Below, piece by piece: positions 1 through 8,432 of a DNA stretch of 64,000 bases. The stretch's first letter is position 1, and each line of letters starts with the position of its first letter. The position numbers and the translations under genes are program-made. Origin of the DNA: Acidimicrobiales bacterium (lineage in GTDB: Bacteria > Actinomycetota > Acidimicrobiia > Acidimicrobiales > SZUA-35); NCBI GenBank assembly GCA_028285495.1, contig JANQPB010000016.1, positions 62,001-126,000 on the forward strand, given 5' to 3'. Below the pieces are notes generated by a model. That model saw only the letters and a list, made by a program, of their open reading frames with translations. It did no database searches and had not been told where the DNA came from.

Positions 1-1
1 G

Positions 2-358
2 CCGGTGCTGATCGCCCACGTCGCCATCAACCCCGGCGCCTCGCTGTCGATCCCGATCCCCAGGGGCTGGAGCGCCGGGCTCTGCGTCGTCGACGGCACG
101 GCCGAGGTCCCCGGCCACCCCGGCCTCACCCCGGGAGCAACGCCGGTCTTCGCCGACGACGGCGATCGGATCACCGTGTCGGCCGCCCTCGCCGCCGATC
201 GTGGGGCCGGGGCCGAGGTGCTGGTGATGGCCGGGGAGCCCATCGGCGAGCCGATCGTGATGGGTGGCGGCTTCGTGATGACCAGCGACGCCGAGATCGC
301 CGAGGCCTTCGCCGACCTGGCCGCCGGCCGCTTCGGCCACCTCGAGCCCTCACGCTGA
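2..358 (+). CDS. Pirin-like protein, C-terminal part (5' end outside window)
   Basis: The visible 118 residues look like the C-terminal cupin half of a pirin-family protein. The best sign is the family-style ending GEPIGEPIVMGGGFVM followed by a Ser/Asp-x-Glu-Ile-x-x-Ala-Phe helix and a short Gly-Arg-Phe-Gly tail. Pirins are iron-binding bicupins, and some have quercetin dioxygenase activity or act as cofactors. The metal-binding N-terminal cupin lies outside the window, so metal ligands cannot be checked. The GTG at 5 is probably internal, because the frame is open to the window edge and a pirin is normally about 230-300 residues. A 55-nt gap separates it from the NADH dehydrogenase gene. 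Confidence 0.65.
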   Translation, partial: PVLIAHVAINPGASLSIPIPRGWSAGLCVVDGTAEVPGHPGLTPGATPVFADDGDRITVSAALAADRGAGAEVLVMAGEPIGEPIVMGGGFVMTSDAEIAEAFADLAAGRFGHLEPSR

Positions 359-401
359 CGACCGGCCGGGCCACCGGAGCACGTTCGGGGCTGCGAGCGG
401 G

Positions 402-407
402 CAGGAT
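402..407 (+). promoter_or_regulatory. Possible -10 element for leaderless ndh transcript
   Basis: CAGGAT lies exactly 6 nt before the GTG start of the NDH-2 gene, and there is no Shine-Dalgarno. The same hexamer-gap-start layout recurs at five other genes in this window. The first base departs from TAnnnT, so this one is weaker than the copies at 49240 and 51791. Confidence 0.35.
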
Positions 408-413
408 GGGTCC

Positions 414-1748
414 GTGGCCTCCACTGCGGACAGCTCCGTTCTCCCCGCCCCCAGCACCAGACCACGGGTGGTCGTGATCGGGGCCGGCTTCGGCGGGCTG
501 GCTGCGGCCAGGGCCCTCGACGACGTCCCGGTCGAGATCACGGTCGTCGATCAGCGCAACCACCACACGTTCCAGCCGCTGCTCTACCAGGTGGCCACCG
601 CCGGGCTCGGCGTCGACGACATCTGCTACGCCACCCGCGGGATCTTCCAACGCCAGGACAACGCCAACGCGATCCAGGGTCGGGTCACCGGGATCGACTT
701 CGACCGCCGGGTCGTTGCCACCGAGGAGGGGTTGCCCCTCCCCTACGACCACCTGATCCTGGCCATCGGCGCCGTGACCGCCGACTTCGGCGTCGTCGGC
801 GTCGCCGAGCACGCCTTCGGGCTCAAGTCGGTGGCCGAGGCGATCGAGATCCGGACCCACGTGCTCAGGCGGTTCGAGGCCGCCGACCGCCTCGCCCGCA
901 ACGGCGACCCGGACGGGGTGGCGGCCGCCACCACGATCGTCATCGTCGGCGGCGGGCCGACCGGGGTCGAGATGGCCGGTGGGTTCGCCGAGCTGATCGA
1001 CGGTCCGCTCCGCAAGGACTTCCCCGACCTCGACCTCGATCGGGCCCGGGTTGTGCTGGTCGAGGCCGCCGATCGCCTGCTCGGAACGTTCGCCCCCCGG
1101 CTTGGCCACCACGCCTGCTCCCGGCTCACCGCCCGTGGGGTCGAGCTGCGGCTGTCGAGCACCGTCGAGCGGGTCGAGCCGCACGCCGTGCACTTCGCCG
1201 ACGGGTCGTCGATCGCCGTCGACACCGTCGTGTGGGCGGCCGGGATCGCGGCCAACCCGCTGGCCCGCGAGCTCGGCCTGCCGACGGGTCGGGGCGGGCG
1301 GGTCGAGGTCGACGAGCACCTGCGCCTCCCCGACCACCCCGAGGTCCACGTCATCGGCGACCTGGCCCTCCCGCCGGCCGAGGCGTTCGATGGCCCGGTT
1401 CCCCAGGTGGCGGCCGCCGCCATCCAGGGCGGGCGGCACGCCGCCGAGGTGATCACCGCCGCCGTCGACGCCAGGCGCAACGGGGCCATCGCCGAGCCCG
1501 TCGGTCCGTTCCGCTATCGCGACAAGGGGTCGATGGCCACGATCGGTCGCAACGCGGCCGTAGTCGAGCTGCCCCGTGGTCCGAAGATCACCGGCTTCCC
1601 CGGCTGGGTGGCCTGGCTGGCCCTGCACCTCGTGATGCTCATCGGGTTTCGCAACCGGGCCAACGTGCTGGTCAACTGGGCCTGGAACTACCTGACCTAC
1701 GATCGGGGCAGCCGCCTCATCATCGAGCCGGACGAACCCGAGGGTTAA
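414..1748 (+). CDS. ndh: Type II NADH dehydrogenase (NDH-2), FAD-dependent
   Basis: The gene encodes a single-subunit, non-proton-pumping NADH:quinone oxidoreductase of 444 residues acting at the inner face of the membrane. Visible features are an N-terminal FAD-binding motif GAGFGGL at about residue 25, a second nucleotide-binding motif VGGGPTGVEMAG near residue 180, the AAGIAANPLA segment, and the FAD-contacting VIGDLA. The C-terminus has the family signature YRDKGSMATIGR, then an amphipathic or hydrophobic segment (GWVAWLALHLVMLIGF) that anchors these enzymes to the membrane. The start is GTG; a CAGGAT hexamer 6 nt upstream suggests a leaderless transcript, and no Shine-Dalgarno is visible. 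It would feed electrons into the quinone pool in parallel with the complex I encoded at 22.7-39.1 kb. Confidence 0.9.
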   Translation: MASTADSSVLPAPSTRPRVVVIGAGFGGLAAARALDDVPVEITVVDQRNHHTFQPLLYQVATAGLGVDDICYATRGIFQRQDNANAIQGRVTGIDFDRRVVATEEGLPLPYDHLILAIGAVTADFGVVGVAEHAFGLKSVAEAIEIRTHVLRRFEAADRLARNGDPDGVAAATTIVIVGGGPTGVEMAGGFAELIDGPLRKDFPDLDLDRARVVLVEAADRLLGTFAPRLGHHACSRLTARGVELRLSSTVERVEPHAVHFADGSSIAVDTVVWAAGIAANPLARELGLPTGRGGRVEVDEHLRLPDHPEVHVIGDLALPPAEAFDGPVPQVAAAAIQGGRHAAEVITAAVDARRNGAIAEPVGPFRYRDKGSMATIGRNAAVVELPRGPKITGFPGWVAWLALHLVMLIGFRNRANVLVNWAWNYLTYDRGSRLIIEPDEPEG

Positions 1749-1804
1749 TCACACGGTCAGACGACCGGGGGAAGATCCGCTCCGGTCGCCCGGTTCCTCC
1801 TCCT

Positions 1805-2473
1805 GTGCTCGACCGCTCCCTCCGCCAGACGAAGACCCGGCTCCTGGCCCCGGTCGCAGCGCGCCTGGAGCCGGTCCCGCCGCTGGCCCTGACCGGTGTC
1901 GGCCTCGGGCTCGGCCTTGCTGCGGCGGCGCTGGCCGCCACCGGGTCGTGGGTGCCGGCCGTGGTCGCCTGGCTGGCCAACCGGCTCCTCGACGGCCTCG
2001 ACGGCGAGGTGGCCCGCCGCACCGACTCGGAGTCGGATCTCGGCGGCTACCTCGACCTGACCGCCGACGCCGTCGCCTATGCGGCACTGCCGGTCGGCGT
2101 CGCCGCCGGCGTCGACACGACGGCGGCCTGGACCGCGACCGCCATCCTCCTGGCCACGTTCTACGTCAACGTCGTCTCGGTCACCATGCTCAGCGCCGTG
2201 CTCGAGAAGCGACGGGCGGGGGCCGAGGCCACCGGCGACGATCGGACGGTCACCCTCCCGGCTGGCCTGATCGAGGGGACGGAGACGATCATCTTCTTCA
2301 CCCTCCTGCTCGCCGTCCCCGGCGCCGCCGTGTGGTTGATGTCGGCGATGGCCGTCCTGGTCGCCGTCACCGCCGTCGGTCGGGTGGTCGGTGCCTGGTC
2401 GCTGCTGCTCGACGAACCGGTGGCGCTCGCCCCTCCGATCGGTCACGAGGACGAACAGGTGCCGGAGCGATGA
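1805..2473 (+). CDS. CDP-alcohol phosphatidyltransferase family membrane protein
   Basis: This is a 222-residue integral membrane enzyme that should transfer a phosphoalcohol between CDP-diacylglycerol (or a CDP-alcohol) and an acceptor. The complete catalytic signature D-G-x2-A-R-x8-G-x3-D-x3-D is present, with D66, G67, A70, R71, G80, D84 and D88. Hydrophobic segments flank it on both sides. The substrate cannot be told from sequence; the product could be phosphatidylglycerol phosphate, phosphatidylinositol phosphate or another headgroup. GTG at 1805 is the only sensible start in the frame and lacks a clear ribosome binding site. The stop overlaps the next start as ATGA, so it is translationally coupled to the TVP38-like gene. 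Confidence 0.8.
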   Translation: MLDRSLRQTKTRLLAPVAARLEPVPPLALTGVGLGLGLAAAALAATGSWVPAVVAWLANRLLDGLDGEVARRTDSESDLGGYLDLTADAVAYAALPVGVAAGVDTTAAWTATAILLATFYVNVVSVTMLSAVLEKRRAGAEATGDDRTVTLPAGLIEGTETIIFFTLLLAVPGAAVWLMSAMAVLVAVTAVGRVVGAWSLLLDEPVALAPPIGHEDEQVPER

Positions 2474-3222
2474 CCGCCCGGGCCGCCCGGGCCGCCGACC
2501 CGATCGACGGCGCGGAGGATCGACGTTCGCCATCCCGTGTGGTGCTGCTCACCCTCTGGGTCGTGGCCGTCGTCGCCTGGTTGGTGATCTCCCGCCAGCG
2601 TGGCCTCGGGCCGATCGAGGCCGCGGATTCGCTGCGGGGGCTGCTTGCCGACAACTGGTGGGGCCCGGTCCTGTACATCGCGGTCTACACGCTCCGCCCG
2701 ATCATCCTGTTCCCGGCCAGCGTGCTGACCGTCCTCGGAGGCCTGGCCTTCGGACCCGTCGCCGGCATCGCCTACACCGTCGTCGGCTCCAACCTGTCGA
2801 CCGCCGCCACCTACCTGGCCGCCCGCTTCCTCACCGGCCGGCGGCCGCTGCGACCGCCCTTCGGCCAGCGGGCCCTCGACCGGCTGGTGGCCAACCCGTT
2901 CGAGACGACGCTGATCCTGCGGCTGGTGGCCGCGCCGTTCGACGCCGTCGCCATCGCCGCCGGCGCGCTCCACCTCCGGTTCTGGCCCTTCCTGGCCGGC
3001 TCGTTCCTCGGCACCATCACCGGCACGATCGCCTTCGTCGCCTTCGGGGCGTCGATCGAGTCGCTGTCGGACGGCTCGCCCGAGCTCGACCCGATGCTGC
3101 TGACCGTCTCGATCGGGCTGACCGTGGCCGGCCTCGTCGTGGCCCGGCTGCTGCGCCGCCGCCGACCCGATCTGGCGGCCGAGCCGGCCGGCGACACGAC
3201 CGAGGCCGAGGCGGCGACATGA
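2470..3222 (+). CDS. TVP38/TMEM64 (SNARE-associated/VTT) family membrane protein
   Basis: The product is a 250-residue polytopic protein with a hydrophobic N-terminal helix around residues 18-35 and the VTT-domain core. The core includes the segment FPASVLTVLGGLAFGPVAG, a second Gly-rich hairpin around LVAAPFDAVAIAAGAL, and a final helix before a basic Arg-rich tail. Relatives are membrane proteins of the DedA/VTT superfamily, some of which are lipid scramblases or transporters. The gene overlaps its neighbours on both sides by 4 nt (ATGA). Pairing with a mercuric-reductase-like flavoprotein is common in bacteria, and in some the two are fused, so the two products probably work together. The actual substrate is unknown. 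Confidence 0.8.
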   Translation: MTARAARAADPIDGAEDRRSPSRVVLLTLWVVAVVAWLVISRQRGLGPIEAADSLRGLLADNWWGPVLYIAVYTLRPIILFPASVLTVLGGLAFGPVAGIAYTVVGSNLSTAATYLAARFLTGRRPLRPPFGQRALDRLVANPFETTLILRLVAAPFDAVAIAAGALHLRFWPFLAGSFLGTITGTIAFVAFGASIESLSDGSPELDPMLLTVSIGLTVAGLVVARLLRRRRPDLAAEPAGDTTEAEAAT

Positions 3223-4685
3223 GCGGCACGGCCAGGACGAACGCCTTCGACCCGAACCCGGCGGCGGTCGTGATCGGCTCGGGCTCGGGCGGGCTGACCG
3301 TGGCCATCGGGCTGGCCCGCTTCGGCCGCCGGGTGCGGCTGGTCGAACGCGACCGGGTCGGCGGCGACTGCACCAACGTCGGCTGCATCCCCTCCAAGGC
3401 GCTGCTCCACGCCACCGCCGAGGCGGCGGCGATCGGCGCGGCGCCGGGGCGGACCGGCGCCGAGATCCTCGACCACGTCCGCGACAAGCGCGACGAGCTG
3501 TGGCAGCACGAGACGAAGGAGTTCGGGTCGACCGAGAACATCGACCTGCAGTTCGGGGCGGCCAGGATCGTCGGGCCGGGCCGGGTCGAGGTCACCCAGG
3601 CCGACGGCTCGATCGACCTCATCGAGACCGACCACATCATCATCGCCACCGGCTCCCGTCCACGGTCCATCGCCATCGACGGGCTCGGCGACCAGCACCT
3701 GCTGACCAACGAGAACCTGTTCGAGTTGCGGGAGCCGCCGGCCCATCTGGCCATCGTCGGTGCCGGGCCGATCGGCGTGGAGATGGCCACCGCCTTCGCC
3801 CGGCTCGGCACCCGCATCACCCTGCTCGACGCCGCCGACCGGGTCCTCCCCGACCTGCTGGCCGACGCCTCCCATCTGGTGGCCCGCCGACTGTCGGCGA
3901 CCGGGGTCGACGTCCGCACCGCCCGGGTGGCCACCGCCTACGACGAGGCCAGCGGCCGCCTCACCCTCGGCACGCTCGACGACGAGATGATCGCCGAGAC
4001 CGACGGCGAGGTCGTCGACGGCGTCGACAAGGTGCTGGTGGCGGTCGGACGGGTGCCGAACTCCGGTGACCTCGGCCTCGAGACGGTCGACGTCGAGACC
4101 GACCGGGCCGGTCGGATCGTGGTCGACACCCATGGCCGGACCTCGGCCGACGGCGTCTGGGCCGTTGGCGACGTCACCGATCGGGGTGGCACGACCCACG
4201 CCGCCAACGCCTGGGGTCGCCGGATCATCCGGGCGATCATCGTGCCCCGGATCCCGGCCGGGTCCGAGCCGATCCTGCCGGCGGTGACGTTCGCCGACCC
4301 GGAGGTGGCGTCGATCGGCGAGCAGCCGCCGGTGGCCCCGCCGGACGTCCGCCGGGTCGTCGTCGATCTGTCCCGCTCGGATCGCGCCTTCACCGACGAG
4401 GCGACCGAGGGCGTCGTCATCGTCGACGTCCGCCGGGTCAGCAGCCGAATCCTCGGGGCGACCATCGTCGGTCCACGGGCGGGCGAGCTGATCTCGATCT
4501 TCTCGCTGGCGATGAAGAACGACATCCGGTTCTCGAAGTGGTACGGGGTGGTGTGGCCCTACCCGGCCTACGCCGACGTGCTCGGCCGAGCGGTCGACGA
4601 CTACATGACCGAGCACCTCAAGAACGTCGCCCGCGACGTCCCGCTGTGGTTGCGTGGCCGGCTCCGGGCCCGCTTCGGGCGCTGA
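3219..4685 (+). CDS. Mercuric reductase/dihydrolipoamide dehydrogenase-like flavoprotein with altered C-terminal active site
   Basis: This is a 488-residue class I pyridine nucleotide-disulfide oxidoreductase. It shows the FAD site GSGSGGLT near residue 20, the redox disulfide C51-TNVG-C56, the NAD(P)H-binding site GAGPIGVEMA, the FAD motif WAVGDVTD, and a C-terminal dimerization domain starting PAVTFADPEVASIGE. Family members normally use a His-Glu pair from the partner subunit, seen as HPYPTxAE or HPTxSE. Here the segment reads WPYPAYAD, with Trp446 in place of His and Asp in place of Glu. True dihydrolipoamide dehydrogenase or mercuric reductase activity is therefore doubtful. It overlaps the TVP38-like gene by 4 nt, and the two are probably functional partners. 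Confidence 0.8.
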   Translation: MSGTARTNAFDPNPAAVVIGSGSGGLTVAIGLARFGRRVRLVERDRVGGDCTNVGCIPSKALLHATAEAAAIGAAPGRTGAEILDHVRDKRDELWQHETKEFGSTENIDLQFGAARIVGPGRVEVTQADGSIDLIETDHIIIATGSRPRSIAIDGLGDQHLLTNENLFELREPPAHLAIVGAGPIGVEMATAFARLGTRITLLDAADRVLPDLLADASHLVARRLSATGVDVRTARVATAYDEASGRLTLGTLDDEMIAETDGEVVDGVDKVLVAVGRVPNSGDLGLETVDVETDRAGRIVVDTHGRTSADGVWAVGDVTDRGGTTHAANAWGRRIIRAIIVPRIPAGSEPILPAVTFADPEVASIGEQPPVAPPDVRRVVVDLSRSDRAFTDEATEGVVIVDVRRVSSRILGATIVGPRAGELISIFSLAMKNDIRFSKWYGVVWPYPAYADVLGRAVDDYMTEHLKNVARDVPLWLRGRLRARFGR

Positions 4686-4712
4686 CGGGCCGGCCGACCC
4701 CAAGCGGGGGAC

Positions 4713-6845
4713 TCAGTTGTTCGACGGCTGCAGGAACCGGACGATCGGGATCCCGACCCGCAGCGCCCCGTAGGCGGCCAGGAGGCCGCCGAGCAGCAGC
4801 AGGCCGAGCGGCAGGACCAGGTCGGCGATGGTCTCGTAGAGCCGGTCGGTCACCCAGTCCCGGTCGGCCACCTCGGGCGGCTCGGCGGCCCGGTCGAGCC
4901 CGCCGCCGGCCCGGGCGCCGCCAGCCGGTTCCGGATTCGGCGTGCCCGAGTCGAGCAGGTCGACCAGCCAGCCGTCGACCGGCCCGTCGGCCGGGTCGGA
5001 CACCATCCCATCGGCGATCAACTCGTGCCCGCTGGCCCGGGGGTGCATCGATCCGTGGACCCAGTTGGCCGGCGACAGCTGGGCCAGGAACGAGCCCTCG
5101 GTCGGGCTGAGGTGGAGCGAGTTGGTCGCCGGGTCGTCGTCGCACAGGCCACGGCCGGCGAAGGCATCCTCGCTGAACGGGTAGACGTTGATGCCGGCCC
5201 GCTCGGCGGCCCCGGTGATGGCCCCGTTGAGTGCGGAGGTGAACTGGCGGACGAACTCGATCTCCTCGTCGTCGATGACGATGCGGCAGCCGTCGACCGG
5301 GGCGACGACCTGCGGGTAGGGCACGGCCACGATCGGCGTGTCGGCCCCGAACACGGCCCGCAACAACCCGTAGGTATCGACCAGGGTGTCCTCGATGCGC
5401 CTGGCGTCGTCGAGCCAGGGACCGGTCCGGTCGTCGACCGCGCACGTCTGGGGCAGCAGGCAGGCCTGCACGATGTTGCCGAAGAACACATCGTTGCCGC
5501 CGATGCTGACCAGCACGGCGTCGGTCTCGTCGACCCGATCGGCGAACGAGGCGAGCAGCCGCTGGACCTGGTCCTCGCCGCCGGGGACATCGCCGAGCGG
5601 GTCGGGCAGCGGGCGGGGCTCGGGGGTGTTGTCCATGTCGACGGTCCTGGCCCCCGAGCAGGCGAGGAACAGCAGGCTGGCGCCGAGCCGGTCGGCAACA
5701 ACCCACGGGTACGCGGTCGGGGCCCGCCGGCAGGCGTTGTTGCCGACACCGGGCACGTTCGTGTCGGCGACGTAGCGGGTGGCTCCCTCACCCGAGATGT
5801 AGGAGTCGCCGAAGGCGACGATCGCCAGTTCGGCGTCCGGGTTGGGATCGCGGGGCTCGTCGGCGGTCCGGTCGACGACCACCCAGGCGAGCACGAAGCC
5901 GAGCAGCAGCACGGCGACCAGGGCCTCGCCCCGGAAGACGAACCAGGCCCCGATGGCCGCGACCACCGTTGCGCCGAGCAGCACGAGCTCGGGCAGCCGC
6001 AGCGTCTGCCAGGTCAGGAACCCGCCGGCGGCCAGGGCGGCGAGGCCGACGGCGAAGACGAGGTACGACAACGGCGGACCCGGCTCGAACCGGGCCAGGG
6101 CGATACCGACCGCCGACAGGCCGAGCACGACCAGCCCGACGCCGGCCAGCACGAGGATCTGGGTCGAGGCCTGCGACGCCCAGAACAGGAAGCCGACCCC
6201 GACGGCGGTCTCGGCGATGGCGGCGACGAGGGCCGGTACCCGTCTCCGCTCGAGGTCGGCGTCGATCCACGGCGGCAGGCCGGCCTTGACGAACACGAGC
6301 CCGAGCACCCAGAGCCCGAGACCGATCACGGCGAACACGTCGAGCCCGTCACCACCCCAGATCACGAGGGTGGCCAGCGCCAGCAGGGCCAGCCCGGGGC
6401 CGAGGAACTCGACGGCGGTGCGGTCGTCGCCGACCAGCCAGGCGTTGACGGTCAGGAGGGCCACCAGCACCACGACCGCGGCGACGATCACCCCGATCGA
6501 CGTGCCGACCGACACGGCCACCGCAACCGCCACCAGGCCGGCGAGCAACAGCCCGGAGCCGGCCCGGATGGCCCGGCCACGGTCCGAGGCCACGAAGGCC
6601 CGCACCGGCTCGTTGACCAGCAGCAGCCCGAATCCGCCGAGCGCGGCGGCGGCGATGGCGACCAGCACGGCGACGAACAGGTTCCTGACCGACGTCGACG
6701 ACCGGAACACCACCCCGCCGACGACCAGCAGCACGAACCCGATCAGGCCACACAGCCGGGGGTTGGCCTCGCAGCGGGAGCGCAGGTCGCGCATGCCCCG
6801 CACCAGGGCGCCGCCCATCACGCCGTCGTCGTCGACACCCGCCAT
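4713..6845 (-). CDS. Multispanning membrane protein with extracytoplasmic SGNH hydrolase domain
   Basis: The 710-residue product has a short cytoplasmic N-terminus, a long run of hydrophobic helices to about residue 335, an SGNH/GDSL hydrolase domain, and a final transmembrane helix near the C-terminus. SGNH landmarks are FGDSYISGEG (nucleophile Ser), SIGGNDVFFG (Asn block) and SMHPRASGH (His block). The usual Asp three residues before the catalytic His is not present, as in some dyad-type SGNH enzymes. Four or more cysteines in the domain suggest an exported, disulfide-bonded fold. The start at 6845 was chosen because GGAGGGG lies 5 nt upstream; an upstream in-frame start at 6872 lacks this. 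The likely substrate is a lipid or acylated envelope glycan, but this is a guess. Confidence 0.7.
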   Translation of the reverse strand: MAGVDDDGVMGGALVRGMRDLRSRCEANPRLCGLIGFVLLVVGGVVFRSSTSVRNLFVAVLVAIAAAALGGFGLLLVNEPVRAFVASDRGRAIRAGSGLLLAGLVAVAVAVSVGTSIGVIVAAVVVLVALLTVNAWLVGDDRTAVEFLGPGLALLALATLVIWGGDGLDVFAVIGLGLWVLGLVFVKAGLPPWIDADLERRRVPALVAAIAETAVGVGFLFWASQASTQILVLAGVGLVVLGLSAVGIALARFEPGPPLSYLVFAVGLAALAAGGFLTWQTLRLPELVLLGATVVAAIGAWFVFRGEALVAVLLLGFVLAWVVVDRTADEPRDPNPDAELAIVAFGDSYISGEGATRYVADTNVPGVGNNACRRAPTAYPWVVADRLGASLLFLACSGARTVDMDNTPEPRPLPDPLGDVPGGEDQVQRLLASFADRVDETDAVLVSIGGNDVFFGNIVQACLLPQTCAVDDRTGPWLDDARRIEDTLVDTYGLLRAVFGADTPIVAVPYPQVVAPVDGCRIVIDDEEIEFVRQFTSALNGAITGAAERAGINVYPFSEDAFAGRGLCDDDPATNSLHLSPTEGSFLAQLSPANWVHGSMHPRASGHELIADGMVSDPADGPVDGWLVDLLDSGTPNPEPAGGARAGGGLDRAAEPPEVADRDWVTDRLYETIADLVLPLGLLLLGGLLAAYGALRVGIPIVRFLQPSNN

Positions 6846-6875
6846 GTCAGCCCCTCCGCGCTCGCTGGGCACCGG

Positions 6876-8381
6876 TCAGTTGATGGCCCGGTCCCGTCCC
6901 TCCCAGAACGGGGCCCGCAGCTCGCGCTTGAGCACCTTGCCAGGCCCCGACTTCGGCAGTGGCTCGGCCTGGATCGTCACCGACTTCGGCACCTTGTAGC
7001 CCGCGATCTGGACCCGGCAGTGCTCGATCAGCTTGGCCTCGTCGAGGTCGGCCCCGTCGCGGGGGACCACGACGGCGTGCACCGCCTCACCCCACTGGTC
7101 GTCGGGGATGCCGAACACCGTGGCCTCCAGCACCAGCGGGTGGGTGTAGATCGCGTCCTCGACCTCGGTGCAGTAGACGTTCTCGCCGCCCGACACGATC
7201 ATGTCCTTCGAGCGGTCGACGAGATAGAGGTAGCCCTGGCCGTCGAGGTACCCGAGGTCGCCGGTCGAGTACCAGCCCCCGTTCAGCACCGCCTCGGTCT
7301 GGTCCGGCTTGTTCCAGTAGCCGACCATCACGTTCGGACCGGACACGGTCACCTCGCCGACCTCGCCGGCCGGCAGGGTGTCGCCCATCGGGCTGCGGAT
7401 CTCCAGCGCCACCCCCGGCGGGGCGGTGCCACAGCTCTTGGCCCTGGCCGGGTCGTCGAGGAAGTCGTCCTCGTGGCGGAAGATCGTGGCCAGCGGCGAC
7501 AGCTCGGTGGCCCCGTAGAGGTGGATCAGCTCGCAGCCGAACAGCTCGTCCGCCCGCTTCAACAGCTCGAGGGCGATCGGCGAGGCGCCGTGCGACAGCC
7601 ACCGCAGGGTGCCCGTGTCACGGGCCCTGGCCGTCTGGGCCTCGAGCATGGCCGCCAGCATCGTCGGCACCGCGATGGCGCACGTCACGCCCTCGCCCTC
7701 GATCAGGTCGAGCGTCTCGTTCGGCTCGAACGCCGGCTGGATGACGTTGGCCGCGCCGACCCACATCACCGCGAGCGCGGCGTAGACGCCGGCGGCGTGG
7801 AACATCGGGGCCATCGTCAGGTAGCGGTCGTCGTCGAGGACCGGTTGAGCCAGCTGGGCGTGCACGGCGTTGGCCATCAGGTTGGCGTGCGTCAGCATCA
7901 CGCCCTTCGACGCCCCGGTGGTGCCACCGGTGTAGAACAGCCCGGCCAGGGTGTCCGGGCCCACCTCGGGAGCCAGCTCGGGGGCGGCGTCGAGCAGCTC
8001 GTCGTACTGACCGGTGTCGAGCCGGATGACCGTGTCGACCAGGTCGGCCAGGCCGCCGGGATCGCGGTCGCAGATGAGCACCTTGGCCCCGGCGTCGTCG
8101 GTGGCGTAGGCCAGCTCGGGCTCGGCCCAGCGGGTGTTGTGGGGGACGATCGCCCGGTCGGCGCACGGGATGCCGACGAACAGCTCCAGGTAGCGGTCGG
8201 AGTTGGCCGACCAGAGGGCGACCCGGTCACCCGGATCGGTGATCGAGTCGAGCAGACCGGCCACCTTGCGCACCCGGGCGGCCAGCTCGGCGTAGGTCCG
8301 CCTCGTCTCGCCGCAGACGACGGCCTCCCGGTCGCCGAAGAGCTGCTCGGCCCGCCGCAGCGGCTCCCGCATCGTGTACAT
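6876..8381 (-). CDS. AMP-dependent acyl-CoA synthetase/ligase (ANL superfamily)
   Basis: This 501-residue enzyme should activate a carboxylic acid as an acyl-adenylate and then form the CoA thioester. Motifs include the phosphate-binding loop YTGGTTGASKG, the A5 motif YGATELSP, STGDLGYLDGQGYLYLVDR (adenylate Asp and hinge), and the C-terminal catalytic lysine in SGPGKVLKREL. Length and motif order fit medium- or long-chain fatty acyl-CoA ligases; the exact acid is not readable. A GGGA-type ribosome binding site precedes the ATG at 8381, and an in-frame ATG at 8372 is an alternative. It lies downstream of pyruvate carboxylase on the same strand and about 30 nt upstream of the SGNH membrane protein gene. 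Confidence 0.88.
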   Translation of the reverse strand: MYTMREPLRRAEQLFGDREAVVCGETRRTYAELAARVRKVAGLLDSITDPGDRVALWSANSDRYLELFVGIPCADRAIVPHNTRWAEPELAYATDDAGAKVLICDRDPGGLADLVDTVIRLDTGQYDELLDAAPELAPEVGPDTLAGLFYTGGTTGASKGVMLTHANLMANAVHAQLAQPVLDDDRYLTMAPMFHAAGVYAALAVMWVGAANVIQPAFEPNETLDLIEGEGVTCAIAVPTMLAAMLEAQTARARDTGTLRWLSHGASPIALELLKRADELFGCELIHLYGATELSPLATIFRHEDDFLDDPARAKSCGTAPPGVALEIRSPMGDTLPAGEVGEVTVSGPNVMVGYWNKPDQTEAVLNGGWYSTGDLGYLDGQGYLYLVDRSKDMIVSGGENVYCTEVEDAIYTHPLVLEATVFGIPDDQWGEAVHAVVVPRDGADLDEAKLIEHCRVQIAGYKVPKSVTIQAEPLPKSGPGKVLKRELRAPFWEGRDRAIN

Positions 8382-8432
8382 GTCACCGTCCCCTGGTTGG
8401 TTCCGCAGATTCCTTGGTTCGCTCGTCCCTGT

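Noticed and set aside
6846..6872. Upstream start for the SGNH membrane protein
   Set aside because: It would place the GGAGGGG ribosome binding site inside the coding sequence; the ATG at 6845 has it at ideal distance.
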